In this document: piece by piece, positions 46,101 to 57,151 of the stretch
How positions within the stretch are numbered: the stretch's first letter is position 1
Layout: the number at the start of each line of letters is the position of its first letter
Source: Suillus spraguei
Taxonomy: Eukaryota; Basidiomycota; Agaricomycetes; Boletales; Suillaceae
Length of the DNA stretch: 64,000 nucleotides
Assembly: GCA_016800925.1 (NCBI GenBank)
Contig: JABCPU010000261.1
Location: forward strand, 31,352 to 95,351
Direction: 5' to 3'
Made by a program: the position numbers and the translations under genes
The notes under the pieces: generated by a model
The model's input: only the letters and a program-made list of their open reading frames with translations
Databases searched by the model: none
Told to the model about the DNA's origin: nothing

Positions 46101-48860
46101 CACATGCACCTTCTCATCTTCCTGGATCCAGACCACAAGATTCGCACTGTGGAACAAATAGACTCCTTCATCTCTGCCCAGATCCCTGACAGAAATATCC
46201 ATCCCCAACTCTATGAGGCTGTGGAGAAATACATGCTTCATGGCCCCTGCTCTCCAGAACGTTGCTTGGAGAATGGACGTTGCAAAAAGCACTTTCCAAA
46301 GTCTTTCTGTGCCCAGACATTGATGAAGGAGGATGGCTATCCAGAGTATGCAAGACCTGACAATGGTCGCACTGTCCAGAAGAGTCTGTGCTTCCATCAA
46401 GTCTGTGAAATACATCCACAAGTACATCTACAGGGAAATGACCGTGCCACTTTGGAGATGCCAGGACCAGTGGATGAGGTCAAAACCTACCTTGACTCCA
46501 GATACATCAGCTCCACTGAGGCTGCATGGCACATCTTTGAGTTTGGAATGCACCTTGAATGGCCCTCTGTCTACCGTCTGCCAGTCCACCTTCCAAATGA
46601 ACACATGGTGTTTTATGATCCTGAGGATGATGCCCAGGATGTTCTTGAGCGTGCAGCAACCAAGGAGACTTGCCTTACTGGATGGTTCAAAGCCAATGCC
46701 AACAATGTCTTGTGGCAGCTGGAGCCCATGACCACCTCTACCAGGACTTCCCCTCAAAATTCGTATGGAACAAGACCGCATGGAAGGTACGACAACGTGG
46801 AATGGCCATTGGAAGGATGTACTCTGCTGCACCTGGATCTGGAGAGCGCTTCTACCTGAGATTGCTTCTGACTGTAGTAAAAGGTATGATGCTCATGTCA
46901 ATTTTTATCAATCAAACTCACCAATGTATTCAAGGGGCCACCTCCTATGAGAACCTTCGAACAGTTGATGGTGTTTTATATGACACTTTCAAGGAGGCAT
47001 GTCGACGTAGGGGTCTACTTGAGGATGACAATGAATGGATCCAATGCTTGCAGGATGCCTCTCACATGAGCACTGGACATGGCATGCGCAATCTCTTTGC
47101 CATCATCCTCATCCACTGCAACCCTACAGACCCCAGTGATCTTTGGAACCAATTCAAGGACAATCTCTGTGATGATCTGCGTCACCACCTGTCTCATGCC
47201 CCATTCAACATTCCCAACCCCACAAATGAAGAGGTCTATGACTATGGTCTCTATCTCATTGATGGAAAGCTTCGCAAAAATGGAAAGTCTTTGCAAGTGA
47301 TTCCTCAGATGCCTACACCTCAAATGGCAGCAAGATGGGGGGTCATGCAGGGAAATCAGCTCATTGCTGAGCAGCTCCAGTATAACCAGGAGGAGCTCCA
47401 GCAGATGGTGGATCCAGGAGTGCTGTCTCTCAATCAGGAGCAGAGGACAGTCTTTGATGCAGTGGTCAATGATGCCATGCAAAGAAATGAGCAGACACCT
47501 GGACATGCATTCTTTGTCCACAGTGCAGGTGGATGTGGCAAGACATATCTCTGCAAGCTCATTGCCTCAAAACTCCGTGCTGAAGGCAAGATTGTCCTGT
47601 GTGTGGCTTCCTCTGGAATTGCTTCTCTCCTCCTGCCAGGTGGACGTACAGCTCATTCGCGATTCAAGATTCCAATCCCCATCAATGAAGACAGCTCCTG
47701 CAACATCAAGAAAGGAGATGTTGTGCATGAGCTTCTGAAGGCCACCTCCCTCATCATCTGCGATGAAATTCCAATGCTACACCGTCACAATCTGGAATGC
47801 CTTTGACCGCTCATTGCGCGACCTTCTCAATGTTGATGCTGATTTTGGAGGATTATCCATACTCTTTGGAGGAGACTTCAGACAGACTCTACCAGTGGTG
47901 GCTCATGGATCCAGGGAGCAGATAGTGGGTGCTACCTTCTGCAGATCTCGCATTTGGCCAAGGCTTCAGATCTTCCATCTCAAGACAAACATGCGCCTTG
48001 GTCAAGACCCTGCCTCTGATGAATTTGCCAAGTGGCTTCTGGAGATTGGAGCTGGAAAGAACACACATGCTGATGGAACAGTTGTCCTTCCAATTCGTAT
48101 GCGCTGTGCCAACAATAGTGTCCAGTCACTCATCCAATGCCCTCTACTCTCCTATCCTGCTTCCTGACCATCCTCCTGTGAATGATTCCTTCTTCCTGGA
48201 ACGTACCATCCTCTCTGCAAAGAACACTGATGTGGATGAAATCAATGCCAACATTCTTGAATTATTCCCTGGAGAAAAAGCAGTGTTCACCAGTGCAGAC
48301 TCAGTTGCTGAGAGGGACTATGACTATATCCCTCATGAGTTCCTTCACACTCTGACACCATCAGGATTCCCTTTGCACAAATTGGAACTCAAAGTGGGTG
48401 TTCCTCTGATGCTGTTGCGCAACTTGGATCCCACCAATGGCCTCTACAATGGAACCAGGATGATCCTCCTGTCTTGGACACACATGTGCTCAAATGTCGG
48501 ATTCTCAAGGATGAGTTGATGAAGCCCAGCAAGACAATCAGGACACAGTGCTGATCCCCAGGATGACTCTGGATGCCACTGCTGAAGACAACCCAATTCC
48601 TCTAAAGCGTCGACAATTTCCTGTCCGTCTTGCATTTGCTATGACAATCAACAAGGCTCAAGGTCAAAGTGTGAAGTGGGTTGGACTGGATTTGAGAACT
48701 CCTGTGTTCAGTTCATGGACAGCTGTATGTGGCATTGTCCAGGTGCACTCACCCAGAGAGAGTGTGTGCTATCTTTCCAGAGCATGAAGAAGGGTCAAAG
48801 ACGACCAATGTGGTGTATACAGAAGTGCTGAGAGGACTTGGAGATCAGATTGAGAATTGA
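43135..48860 (+). pseudogene. Helitron Rep-helicase transposase (RepHel), decayed
   Basis: Plus-strand coding in several exons. A start ATG may be split by an intron (AT 43135-43136, G 43190), giving MNPSTPPTSPQRAQAAARQAERN. Next is a Pro-rich part, then a TAA at 43805-43807 (CAA in an intact copy), then a Gln-rich repeat leader to about 44600. The zinc motif is CPKCHALHFACERL...MCC. The HUH endonuclease has YQKRGLPHMHLLIFL (HMH at about 46101-46109) and the tyrosine motif VKYIHKYIYRG. The Pif1-like helicase has SAGGCGKTYL, LIICDEIPM, GGDFRQTLPVV and [11 protein letters not shown]; the end is GLGDQIEN at 48860. Introns are at about 45898-45955 and 46883-46935. A deletion near 46380 and frame changes near 46435, 46730, 47805, 48140, 48480 and 48710 make it inactive. 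Confidence 0.85.
44079..44420 (+). repeat. imperfect Gln-rich coding repeats in the RepHel leader
   Basis: Six to seven imperfect copies of a unit of about 18-20 residues, of the form DRQAQ(D/E)xLxxQQIQQQ, encoded by CAG-rich DNA (GACAGACAAGCACAGGA...). The unit spreads through tandem duplication inside the transposase leader, ahead of the zinc motif. A coiled-coil or spacer role is possible but unproven. Confidence 0.8.
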
Positions 48861-48957
48861 TTGATGTAGTTTTTATGTAAAGTGATATGTAGTGTACTTT
48901 TAGTCTTGCTGAAATGGTGGTGAAATGTACATGTTTGTTTGAAGATTTACTATGATT

Positions 48958-49195
48958 ATCAGGATGAAGCCAAGGCCAGAAAGTCAAAAGAGTGCGAAGC
49001 ACTCTTTTTGGCTTTCTGTGCCTTGGGCAAAAGAAAATTATTGGGATGAAGCCAAGGCCAGGAAGGCAAAAAAGAGTGCGAAGCACTCTTTTTGGCCTTC
49101 CTGTGCCTTGGGCAAAGTGAATTATTAGGATGAAGCCTTGGACAGGAAGCAAAAGGAGTGCGAAGCACTCCTTTTGCTTCCTGTGCCGAAGGCAC
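48958..49195. repeat. three-hairpin cluster at the unit 3 3' end
   Basis: Three successive palindromes with GAGTGC-GAA-GCACTC cores (about 48990, 49078 and 49158). Flanking arms CCAAGGCCAGGAAGGC / GCCTTCCTGTGCCTTGGGC extend the stems to about 28-30 bp. The terminal GTGCC-GAA-GGCAC ends at about 49195. Confidence 0.85.
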
Positions 49196-49943
49196 AACGG
49201 GTGGTGGACTCGTCTATAAAGTAAGGGGGGAAAGGTGGGGAATGTCTCGCTAGCTCACATGGCTTTCGCTAAAGGCCCATGGAACGCTTAGCTCGGCTAA
49301 ACCTTTTTTTGGAAATATCGCGTGGTTTTTTCGAGTGCCGATTCAATACACTGTTGTCCCATTGTATGATTGCGTGTGTTTGTCAGTGCAGCGCCCATGG
49401 TAATTTGCCACGGTTGCTGAGTGGGTAAAACAATGATGGTTGTATCTGCCCAGGTTGTCTGAACCTGGGGGAAAACCAAATTATTAGGATGAGCTGAGGC
49501 CAGGAGCCAAAGGGAGTGTCAGCCAAAAGTGAAGCCAAAAAGGAGTGCAAAGGAGTCAAAGCAAAAAAGGAGGGCAAGCAAAAAATGAGTGCAATTGCAG
49601 AAGATGGCTGATAGGTAAAAACAGAAGGAACTCATCAGGGGCTGGAAGGAGTGGTGGCGCATCAAAAGGCATGGTCAAGTTGTCAATACCTATGACAAGC
49701 TACTCCATCAGGCACCAATTCAGGTTGGAAGTTGCCAGCAGGCTGGAAGTGTCCTCCCCACCCTCAGGAAAATCTTCTGATAAATTGCTCTTAGATTTTG
49801 GCTATCAAAGAATCTGAACTTTGTCATTTGAAAAATCTTGTTATTTGTTTAAAAAGCTGCTATGATCATTAGGATGCAGAGATGGGGGGACAGAAGAGCA
49901 TGGGGAGGAGAGAATGAAGGCATGGGTGATGGTGATGGGTGAT

Positions 49944-50271
49944 ATGCAGGAGACAGGGGAGACAGGAGATGAGAGATGGGAGACAGGAGACAGGAGAGAT
50001 GGGAGACAGGGGAGATGGGGAGATGAGGGAGACAGGAGAGATGGGAGACAGGAGAGATGGGAGACAGGAGAGATGGGAAGGAGATGGGAGATGGGAGAGA
50101 TGGGAGACGGGAGAGATGGGAGATGGGAGAGATGGGAGATGGGAGATGGGAGACAGGAGAGATGGGAGACAGGGAGATGGGGGGATGGGGGATGGTGAGA
50201 CGGGGATGGGGGAGATGGTGAGACAGGAGATGGGAGATGGGGAGATGGGGAAGATGGGACAGGAACGGGAC

Positions 50272-50348
<77 letters not shown>

Positions 50349-50597
50349 GGGAGACGGGAGACAGGAGACGGGAGACGGGAGACGGGACACAGTAGATGGG
50401 AGACAGGAGACAGGAGACGGGAGACGGGAGACGGGAGACAGGAGACGGGAGACGGGAGACGGGAGACGGGAGACGGGAGACGGGAGACGGGAGACGGGAG
50501 ACGGGAGACGGGAGACGGGAGACGGGAGACAGGAGACAGAGACAGAGACAGGAGACAGAGACAGGAGACAGGAGACAGGAGACAGGGACAGGAGACG

Positions 50598-50651
<54 letters not shown>

Positions 50652-50810
50652 TGGGAGATGGGAGACGGGAGATGGGAGACACAAGATGGGAGATGGGAGG
50701 TGGGAGGCACAAGTTGGGAGAGGGATGGGAGCAGGAGACACAAGATGGGAGACAGCAGACTGGTAAGAGGAAATGAGAGACAGAGACCAGTAACAGGAGA
50801 TGGGACACTT
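49944..50810 (+). repeat. purine heptamer minisatellite, array 3
   Basis: About 865 bp of GGGAGAY/AGGAGAC heptamers. The second half (50270-50680) is dominated by AGGAGAC and GGGAGAC with a short GAGACA hexamer patch (about 50530-50575). Heptamer types are clustered, showing local expansion. Open frames through it on both strands are artefacts. Confidence 0.95.
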
Positions 50811-51057
50811 GCATGATTTTGTTGTGTGACAACATGATTACTGTTGCCCCCTATCAAAACTTGACACAAAAGATTTATTCAAGTTCATAGTTTGCAGTAA
50901 ATAATTTAAAAAAATCAAAATCAAATGCAATGACATGAGGATGAGATGGGCAATAAACTCACAAAGATGGTAATGTGGTACTTTACTTCTCTCAAAATAT
51001 TGGTTAAAGTTATAATTTATTTCAAGACCAATTATCATTATTAAAGATAATTATTAG

Positions 51058-51262
51058 GATGAAGCCAAGGCCAGAAAGCCAAAAAGAGTGTGGGCAAAAG
51101 AGAATTATTGGGATGAAGCCAAGGCCAGGAAGGCAAAAAGAGTGTGAAGCACTCTTTTTGCCTTCCTGTGCCTTGGGCAAACAGAATTATTAGGATGAAG
51201 CCTTAGCCAGGGAGCAAAAGGAGTGCAAAGCACTCCTTTTGCTTCCTGTGCCGAAGGCACAA
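51058..51262. repeat. hairpin set at the unit 4 3' end (one broken)
   Basis: The first hairpin keeps only its left arm (CCAAGGCCAGAAAGCC AAAAAGAGTG) and is joined directly to GGGCAAAAG, as if the loop and right arm were deleted. The next two (about 51118-51180 and 51200-51250) are complete with GAA or AAA loop variants, followed by GTGCC-GAA-GGCAC. Confidence 0.8.
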
Positions 51263-53621
51263 CGGGTGGTGGACTCATATGTATGTATGGGCATAGGTCC
51301 TAACCTAACGTGGGCCGGGACTGACCCCTCAGAAAAATTCGCATTCAACATTAAATTCCTTCTACAAGTTCCTTGTCATATTTTCCCCAGATTCACGCAG
51401 ATTGTATTTGCACGAGCACCATCCATCAACGATGAGCATGGAAAATCGCGAGGAGCAACATTAACCAACCAGACTGTTGATATCATCTGAGTTCAATGTT
51501 TACCCCAGCGGTGGTATTTCAAGGCTTTTGATGTAGACAATTCAGTTATAAGTCGGCTTGTCGGTCTTTAGGTGAGTTTTTCAAGTATCCGTGTATTTGC
51601 AACGCTGACAACTCGAAGCTTGTCTGTATATTCTTTTGCTTTTCATCAAACTCCGCCATTCGGTTTTGATGAAAACACGATGCTATCTTGAAGGCTCTTA
51701 TGGACTCTCTGATCCCAAAACTCAATGTTAAGTGTGACAGGACATACCTGATTGAAACTCAGGTTGCTTCCCTTATATTTTCGTGCAGGAGAATAGATTG
51801 ATGTAGTATTAGTTTTGGTATTATATATTCAGGACCCAGGTACGTGTTTCGTCGCAGTCTCGCTTGCTGGTCACCATTCAAATTCCAGGTGCCACATATC
51901 TCCCAGACCTCCGAGTCATTACCGACCATGTCTTTCCCTAACTGTTACATGCCAAACATGCTCAAGTTATCTATATGCAATAACGGTAACGTCACTCTAT
52001 TGGTCCTCTTGCATGCAATTTCGGACACATCCAATAGTCGAACTCACATCATGTATGCGAGCCTGCGAGCAAACCATGGAGGCCTGTGACCAGCCTGGCG
52101 TATACTACCATGGACACTAGAAGTGTCACAGCCATAGAATGTTGTATGTCCATCTCCGGTTCACCATAACTGATGGAAAGCAGGAAATCAACCTTCAGGA
52201 GGTGATGAACAGCATCAATTATCCTTCTCTTTCAAACGATGACGGCGTTGCGAAGGCCCTCTGTCTCCATTCTTGTTGGATGCCTCATGTTTGCTTTCAG
52301 ATCTATACCTGGTTGAATGGGCTCCTCGACATTTTACTCGGGATACGAAGCCTCATAATTGTTTCTCTGTCCGGATCGGTTGTTCTTCATGATGCTAAAT
52401 GCCATAAGCCGTTGGAGAGCGCTGGGCTACACCACTGACACTCAACAGTCCTGTCAGGCCTCTGAGAGTATTAATAGTTCCCTGGCTAGTTCTTCTACTG
52501 ATACTCCTAATCTACACCGACCATTACATTAATCGTACCTTCCATTTCGTCTGGACCTTTTACTCCTTCTCCCTCCTCAACAAACCTTAATTATGCGAAC
52601 ATGATCGCCGCACCTCAAAAGTTATCGATTTATCCCCCACAGAGCAAGCCTTCGTTCAGTCTAGCCATCTTGGAAAATGCTTCATCCTCCTCTTCTTCTC
52701 CCCTTCCGTCATCGTTCCCCCATCATTAATTGTCACACCCCCTCATCGATGGATTCCTCGTGATTGGGGCAGGCCCGCGGCCTAGTCAGTCAGGTCACAC
52801 CCGAAGCTGGCAAGGAACTTAAGACCTGACTCTCACTGCACAATGTGATGATGAGAAACAGCACTTATCTTTGCATGTTGCCAAAACCTGTTGGTATCAC
52901 ACGCTGAGCGTTTAGATACAGTCGAACTTCGTGTCCACATTATGAATCCGATAATGGTGCTGCCTACACGCCTTATAGATATTGTGATGCTCTACAATAT
53001 ATTGCCTTAAATAGCATCTGTGCACCGGTTGACTGATCACGCGATGTAAAATCCGATTGATGTAAATCTACATCACCTCGAGAGGTGAGGGACTCAGAGT
53101 TCATGCCATACCCCTGACGGGTCTGACGGCACGTTACAGTCACAGTGAGTTAGCCCTATATAGTAGTGATTTCAATGAGAAGTCTGAGAGCAATGATATC
53201 GATTGAAAGCGGGCGATAGCCTGACTGCAAAGTGACACGTAGTGTAAATAGAAGTGCGAATGAGGCACTCCAAAAGAGCATGCAACAATAGATCAGCAAT
53301 GGCGAAAAACTAACCTCACGAAGTACTAGACTCAAAGGGATGTACGGATTCATTTGGAGGGATGAGACCCAGTGGGCTCGAGGTTTAGTACGAAAACTCG
53401 TTGTTTACCTGTATCACAGGTATGTTTCCATTCAGACAAACCACAACTTTACGAGGTTGACTGTTGTTTTGATACCACATGGCTACTATGTTATGCGCTT
53501 TGTAGTTTTTGATGGAAGCCAAGTTTGCTGGGATAAGTATTGGACTAAGGAACTAGCGCAAACGCAGTGCTATGATAGTATCATATTCATTCCAACAGGA
53601 GTGTTGTGAGCAGAAGTCCGC

Positions 53622-53674
53622 CATTCTGCCAGCCGGTTTGGCAGAACCAGTTGTGTCTGGCAGATGGCAGAATG
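53622..53674. repeat. short inverted repeat CATTCTGCCA...TGGCAGAATG
   Basis: Ten-base perfect arms separated by 33 bp that contain further half-copies (GCCGGTTTGGCAGAACC, CTGGCAG). It may be a remnant of a small DNA transposon terminus; nothing else supports that. Confidence 0.5.
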
Positions 53675-54887
53675 TTAAAACCACAGGAACAATATTCTCA
53701 GCCTGGAGCACGGTGGGAAAGAGTCAGCGCTAAGACGTTGGCCCTTATCCATGTTTCCCACGCTACCATCTCTTCTCAGATATGGAAGTACTAGTCTGTA
53801 GTACTAAGCTAAGCATTTGCATTCACACGTACTAACTAAATCAGGCTCCTCTGAGGATACTCGAAGGTCCGGATTTTCAACTTTCAGATGCTGTCACGAG
53901 ATCATCAATGTTCCGAGGTACGAACGGTGGTGCCCATGCAAAATTGGCTTATAGATCAGCAGTGACATTGATGCCTGGCTGGGTACACATGCACACTAGG
54001 AGCCGATGGAAAATGAGGTATTTTATTTTTAAACATGGTTTATGTTCTAGCTGCAGAGGAGATATTAGTGCACTCGAATGATTGTCGTGGCCCAACTGGT
54101 TGCAGTAAGGATTTACGCTATGGGCCATTTTCTTCTCGAAAGTAGGAACCCATAACCATATGGCAATGCCGTTCAAGGAATGTCGTTTTGGCCGAGGGTG
54201 CAAAGAACACATGTTGGATCAGAGAGCAGCATTCCATCATGCTGAACGCCTTATTTCCAAGAGTCAAGCTGTGATGCCAAACTTAAGATCTCGAGATCCG
54301 AGACTGACTGAATCGTTGGCAGCATGATGCAGATAGAACGTTAACGCGGGAGCCTGCCAATCGACAAAAATGCACAATCGGAAATGCAGAAACCATTGAT
54401 GAAAACGTGCAAGCTGCGGGACAGTATGAATTTATGTAAAGGGCAAGCGCTCTGATAAGCGAATCAAAACAAAGTCTTCTACTGGTGCCCACGACCACGG
54501 TGTGGTAGGCGCTTGAGTAGGTCAGGGTTGGAAGCAGATTTTGAATTTTGGCTAACCTGCAATCTACTGTTAGTTAAGTACTAATTACCGTAAGATTTAA
54601 GCCTCACATAAGTTCTGAGTGATACGGAGCTCCAGACTAGCTTGAGAAGTGGCAGGACATAGCCTGAGCGTTAAAATCGAGCACGAACACTTTAAATAGA
54701 CGACCAGGCCTCATCCATTCAGCAACAGATCTGATCGAAGATTCCAAAGGGTGTTGTGAAATGTCGAAATCGTTTTTTGGATTTTAGTAGGCGTTGCCTG
54801 CAGCCCCCAGTCAAGTTGGGCACCGAACAGTCTTCACTCGCATAATCGTAAGATATTTTCTCTACAGGAGTAGAGCGCTAGTAAAAG

Positions 54888-54893
54888 TATAAA
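54888..54893 (+). promoter_or_regulatory. TATA box of the secreted cysteine-rich gene
   Basis: TATAAA lies 40 bp upstream of the ATG at 54933, in a context (AAAAGTATAAATGCCC) usual for strongly expressed fungal secreted-protein genes. Inference from position only. Confidence 0.5.
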
Positions 54894-54932
54894 TGCCCAT
54901 CATGAAACTCCAATTCCATCACTGTTACAACG

Positions 54933-56340
54933 ATGCGACTTGTGCTCATAGCCACTTTAGCTCTCTCTCATGCCTTCGTTGTGCTTTCTCAACACGCCGC
55001 CGGCAGTTCATGCAAGTTTTCGACTCACTCTTCTACTTGTGAGGAACAAGCTAGGCAATCAGGTAGGAATATTCTACGGTCAAATCCACCTTTACAACTA
55101 TGCTCAATTGATATATCGCATCAGGCTTGCCCACCGATGGTTGGAGAGTAGTTCACGATGATGGAGGTCAGATGACATGCCGTCGGGTGACTGTTCAAGA
55201 ACTTGGACTCTGCCGTGGCACTGAATATATTGATGCGGTAAGTTTGTACATATACTTTCGGGGACCGACAAAACTGAGAGTAACTGAGCAGGACACTAAA
55301 GACAAGGAATGCTGTCAAGTTGGGAATGGTGTCACGTGGATCAATAGGCCTGAAAATTTAGCCAAGGTATGTGTTCGATGAGTAGATTCCGGTCGATCAT
55401 CCTCATCGACATTGTGCAACAGTGCTGTGCCAAGGATCACGTATGGACGTTTGATACTGGAGACGGTCCTACACGTGGAGGGTGCTGTCTAGTTGGGTTT
55501 TCACATGCATAATGGGAGGTGTATCCCCCATACACTCCCCTCCGAGCTGTCCGCCTGGGACATTTATACAGGATGGCATATGCATCCCAGTTCCGGCGCA
55601 GTCAGCCAGCTTCCCGGTTGGGACATGCTGTGCTCCAATTATTGTTTCCCTCCACCCGATTGGGACATACTTGAGCGATGGCCAGCTTGTCCCTTCCCTT
55701 CCTTCACGCTGCCCGCCTGGAACGTATATGCACGATGGCATGTGCATCCAAATGCCGAACGACATCTGTCCGACTGGAACCCGCATGCAAGACGGTCAGT
55801 GTATCCCATTGCCTCAGATTCATGGCAATGGTCACGTCAATGTCGAACGCCCATGCGCATGCACGAATTATCCGGCCTGTGGACATGGCAGACATCTAGG
55901 CATCAGATATGGACATTGCTATATCCTCTCCTCCTTTGATGGTCAACAACTCAGCACCGGACAGGAAAACTCTATATACGTCAAACTTTGCAAATCACCG
56001 AATGATTGCTCCCGTGAAAAGGAGGTTGAGACGGGCGAGTCCTTTCACCTCCGAGATCAGCATGGATTTTACACGATCTGAGGTCGACAAGAGGGTGGAT
56101 CGATAAGGCCCATCATGGCGACCATCTGGGTCTCACCCTTGATGTCAATAGGGCTGGCAGGTTCACGGGCACCCTGGGTTGTGCTGGCGGTGAATGCGGA
56201 ATTCAACTTCACGGTGGTCCCGTCATCGGTGGAACGGTAAGTCTTCTCCTTTTCAAAGGATTTTTCTGTGCTAAATGATGTTATTTGTCCATCAGTGGGG
56301 CGACACGAGAGTCAGAAAAAACTCCGTTTCTCTGAGGTAA
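54933..56340 (+). CDS. secreted cysteine-rich protein with CPPGT-DGxC repeats (frame breaks present)
   Basis: Exon 1 MRLVLIATLALSHAFVVLSQHAAGSSCKFSTHSSTCEEQARQS begins with a clear signal peptide. Splices lead to GLPTDGWRVVHDDGGQMTCRRVTVQELGLCRGTEYIDA, DTKDKECCQVGNGVTWINRPENLAK and CCAKDHVWTFDTGDGPTRGGCCLVGF. A repeat block follows: HMHNGRCIP, SCPPGTFIQDGICIPVP, SRCPPGTYMHDGMCIQMP, CPTGTRMQDGQCIPLP. The C-terminal part is GRHLGIRYGHCYILSSFDGQQLSTGQ...GESFHLRDQHG, then HHGDHLGLTLDVNRAGRFTGTLGCAGGECGIQLHGGPVIGGT/WGDTRVRKNSVSLR. The reading frame changes around 55495, 55550 and 56070-56110 without obvious introns. The gene is therefore either decayed, mis-assembled, or has splices I cannot place. 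Function unknown; extracellular. Confidence 0.55.
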
Positions 56341-57151
56341 CATGCGATAATTATTATCAAGTCCCCCTTATCTCCATCTAACCTACGCGAGGCTGAAGAT
56401 TGGATATTATACGTACATACTTTCATTCTGACTAGGACTTGATGTCCTCTGTTTGGTAACAATCATGCTTGGATTCTCGACTCCACATTTTCTTGTTCGA
56501 TTAATACTTAATTCATCTTTCACGATAGCTATGTTTATTCGCTATACAGCAAGTAGCAGTTTGATGGACCGTCTTGGTTTCCATATCAATGTGAGATGAG
56601 TTGGCAGATGGGCTGTGAAAGAATGTTTATATTCATATTCAGGTTCGTCTGCAAGCGAAATTGAACCAAAGAGAACGATGCAAGTACTCGTGAACTACAT
56701 TACACAATATTATAGATGTATTGGAGGATGCCAGTCATTTTTCTATCGCTCCTTCTTAGTGGGGTTTTGAATGGCAGAGAGCGCTTTGGCTGGAGCTGGG
56801 AGTTTGGTTGCGGACTACCAGCAACTAATTTTATAACGGTATCTGAATCCTCGGCAGAGGTATCTTACATACTCGAGTATTAAGACACGAACAGATAATG
56901 CAGTAACGACAGTGACGACCTAATGGGTTGGAGAGGATCGACGAGAATAGTGTGACTGAACATGATGGGCAAATCTATGGATAAGTGTCATTTTTGTTAT
57001 CTAGCTCGATGAAAATTGTGGATAAAGGAAGCGAAAAAAAGATTTAAATATTAGAGTAATTGGCTTGAAGAAAGGAAGATGGAACGAAAATTTACGTGTA
57101 CAGAGTGACAAAGAAAACCTAACTCGAGAAATGTCAATGCAGCTGATGCAA
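56341..57151. other. spacer, 3' sides of the cysteine-rich and RRM genes
   Basis: 811 bp between convergent genes. It is AT-rich with no supported feature, presumably 3' untranslated and intergenic sequence. Confidence 0.4.

Larger units (their letters stand above)
42117..49212 (+). mobile_element. Helitron unit 3 (RepHel-encoding, 7096 bp)
   Basis: It starts TCTATAAAGTAAGGGGGG and has the same 5' end as the other units for about 180 bp. It then diverges into a unique leader (42300-43134), which includes a TGGACC-rich run at about 42580-42620, followed by the RepHel coding region and a 3' end with three long hairpins instead of two (about 48965-49020, 49045-49110, 49135-49185). No minisatellite is present. 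It is the presumed source of transposase for units 1, 2 and 4 before it decayed. Confidence 0.8.
49213..51277 (+). mobile_element. Helitron unit 4 (non-autonomous, 2065 bp)
   Basis: It starts TCTATAAAGTAAGGGGGG right after unit 3. The 5' segment is like units 1 and 2 but has many small deletions (49377-49460). It then has a unique 200 bp piece (49640-49860), minisatellite array 3, the common 3' segment and hairpins, and ends ...GGTGGTGGACTCA at 51277, followed by host T. The first hairpin near 51060-51100 has lost its right arm. Confidence 0.75.
51278..54932. other. gene-poor region right of the Helitron array
   Basis: About 3.65 kb. At 51380-51490 the plus strand reads IFTQIVFARAPSINDEHGKSRGATLTNQTVDII before a stop and has a coding look (possible second half of the split host gene). 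Other open stretches (51815-52120, 52139-52438, 53340-53609) carry no recognisable domain or signal and I do not call them genes. Short palindromes occur at 53053-53072 (TGATGTA/TACATCA) and nearby (CACCTCGAGAGGTG). Confidence 0.35.

Noticed and set aside
48880..48960. Possible separate gene after RepHel
   Set aside because: Only the 3' untranslated part of unit 3 leading into the hairpins.
49020..49197. Short minus-strand frames over the hairpins (ECFALLLLPVQ, SASHSFLPSWPWLHPNN)
   Set aside because: They repeat with each hairpin copy and read through palindromes; they are not genes.
49841..50869. Open frames of up to 342 codons over array 3
   Set aside because: Repeat artefact as for the other two arrays.
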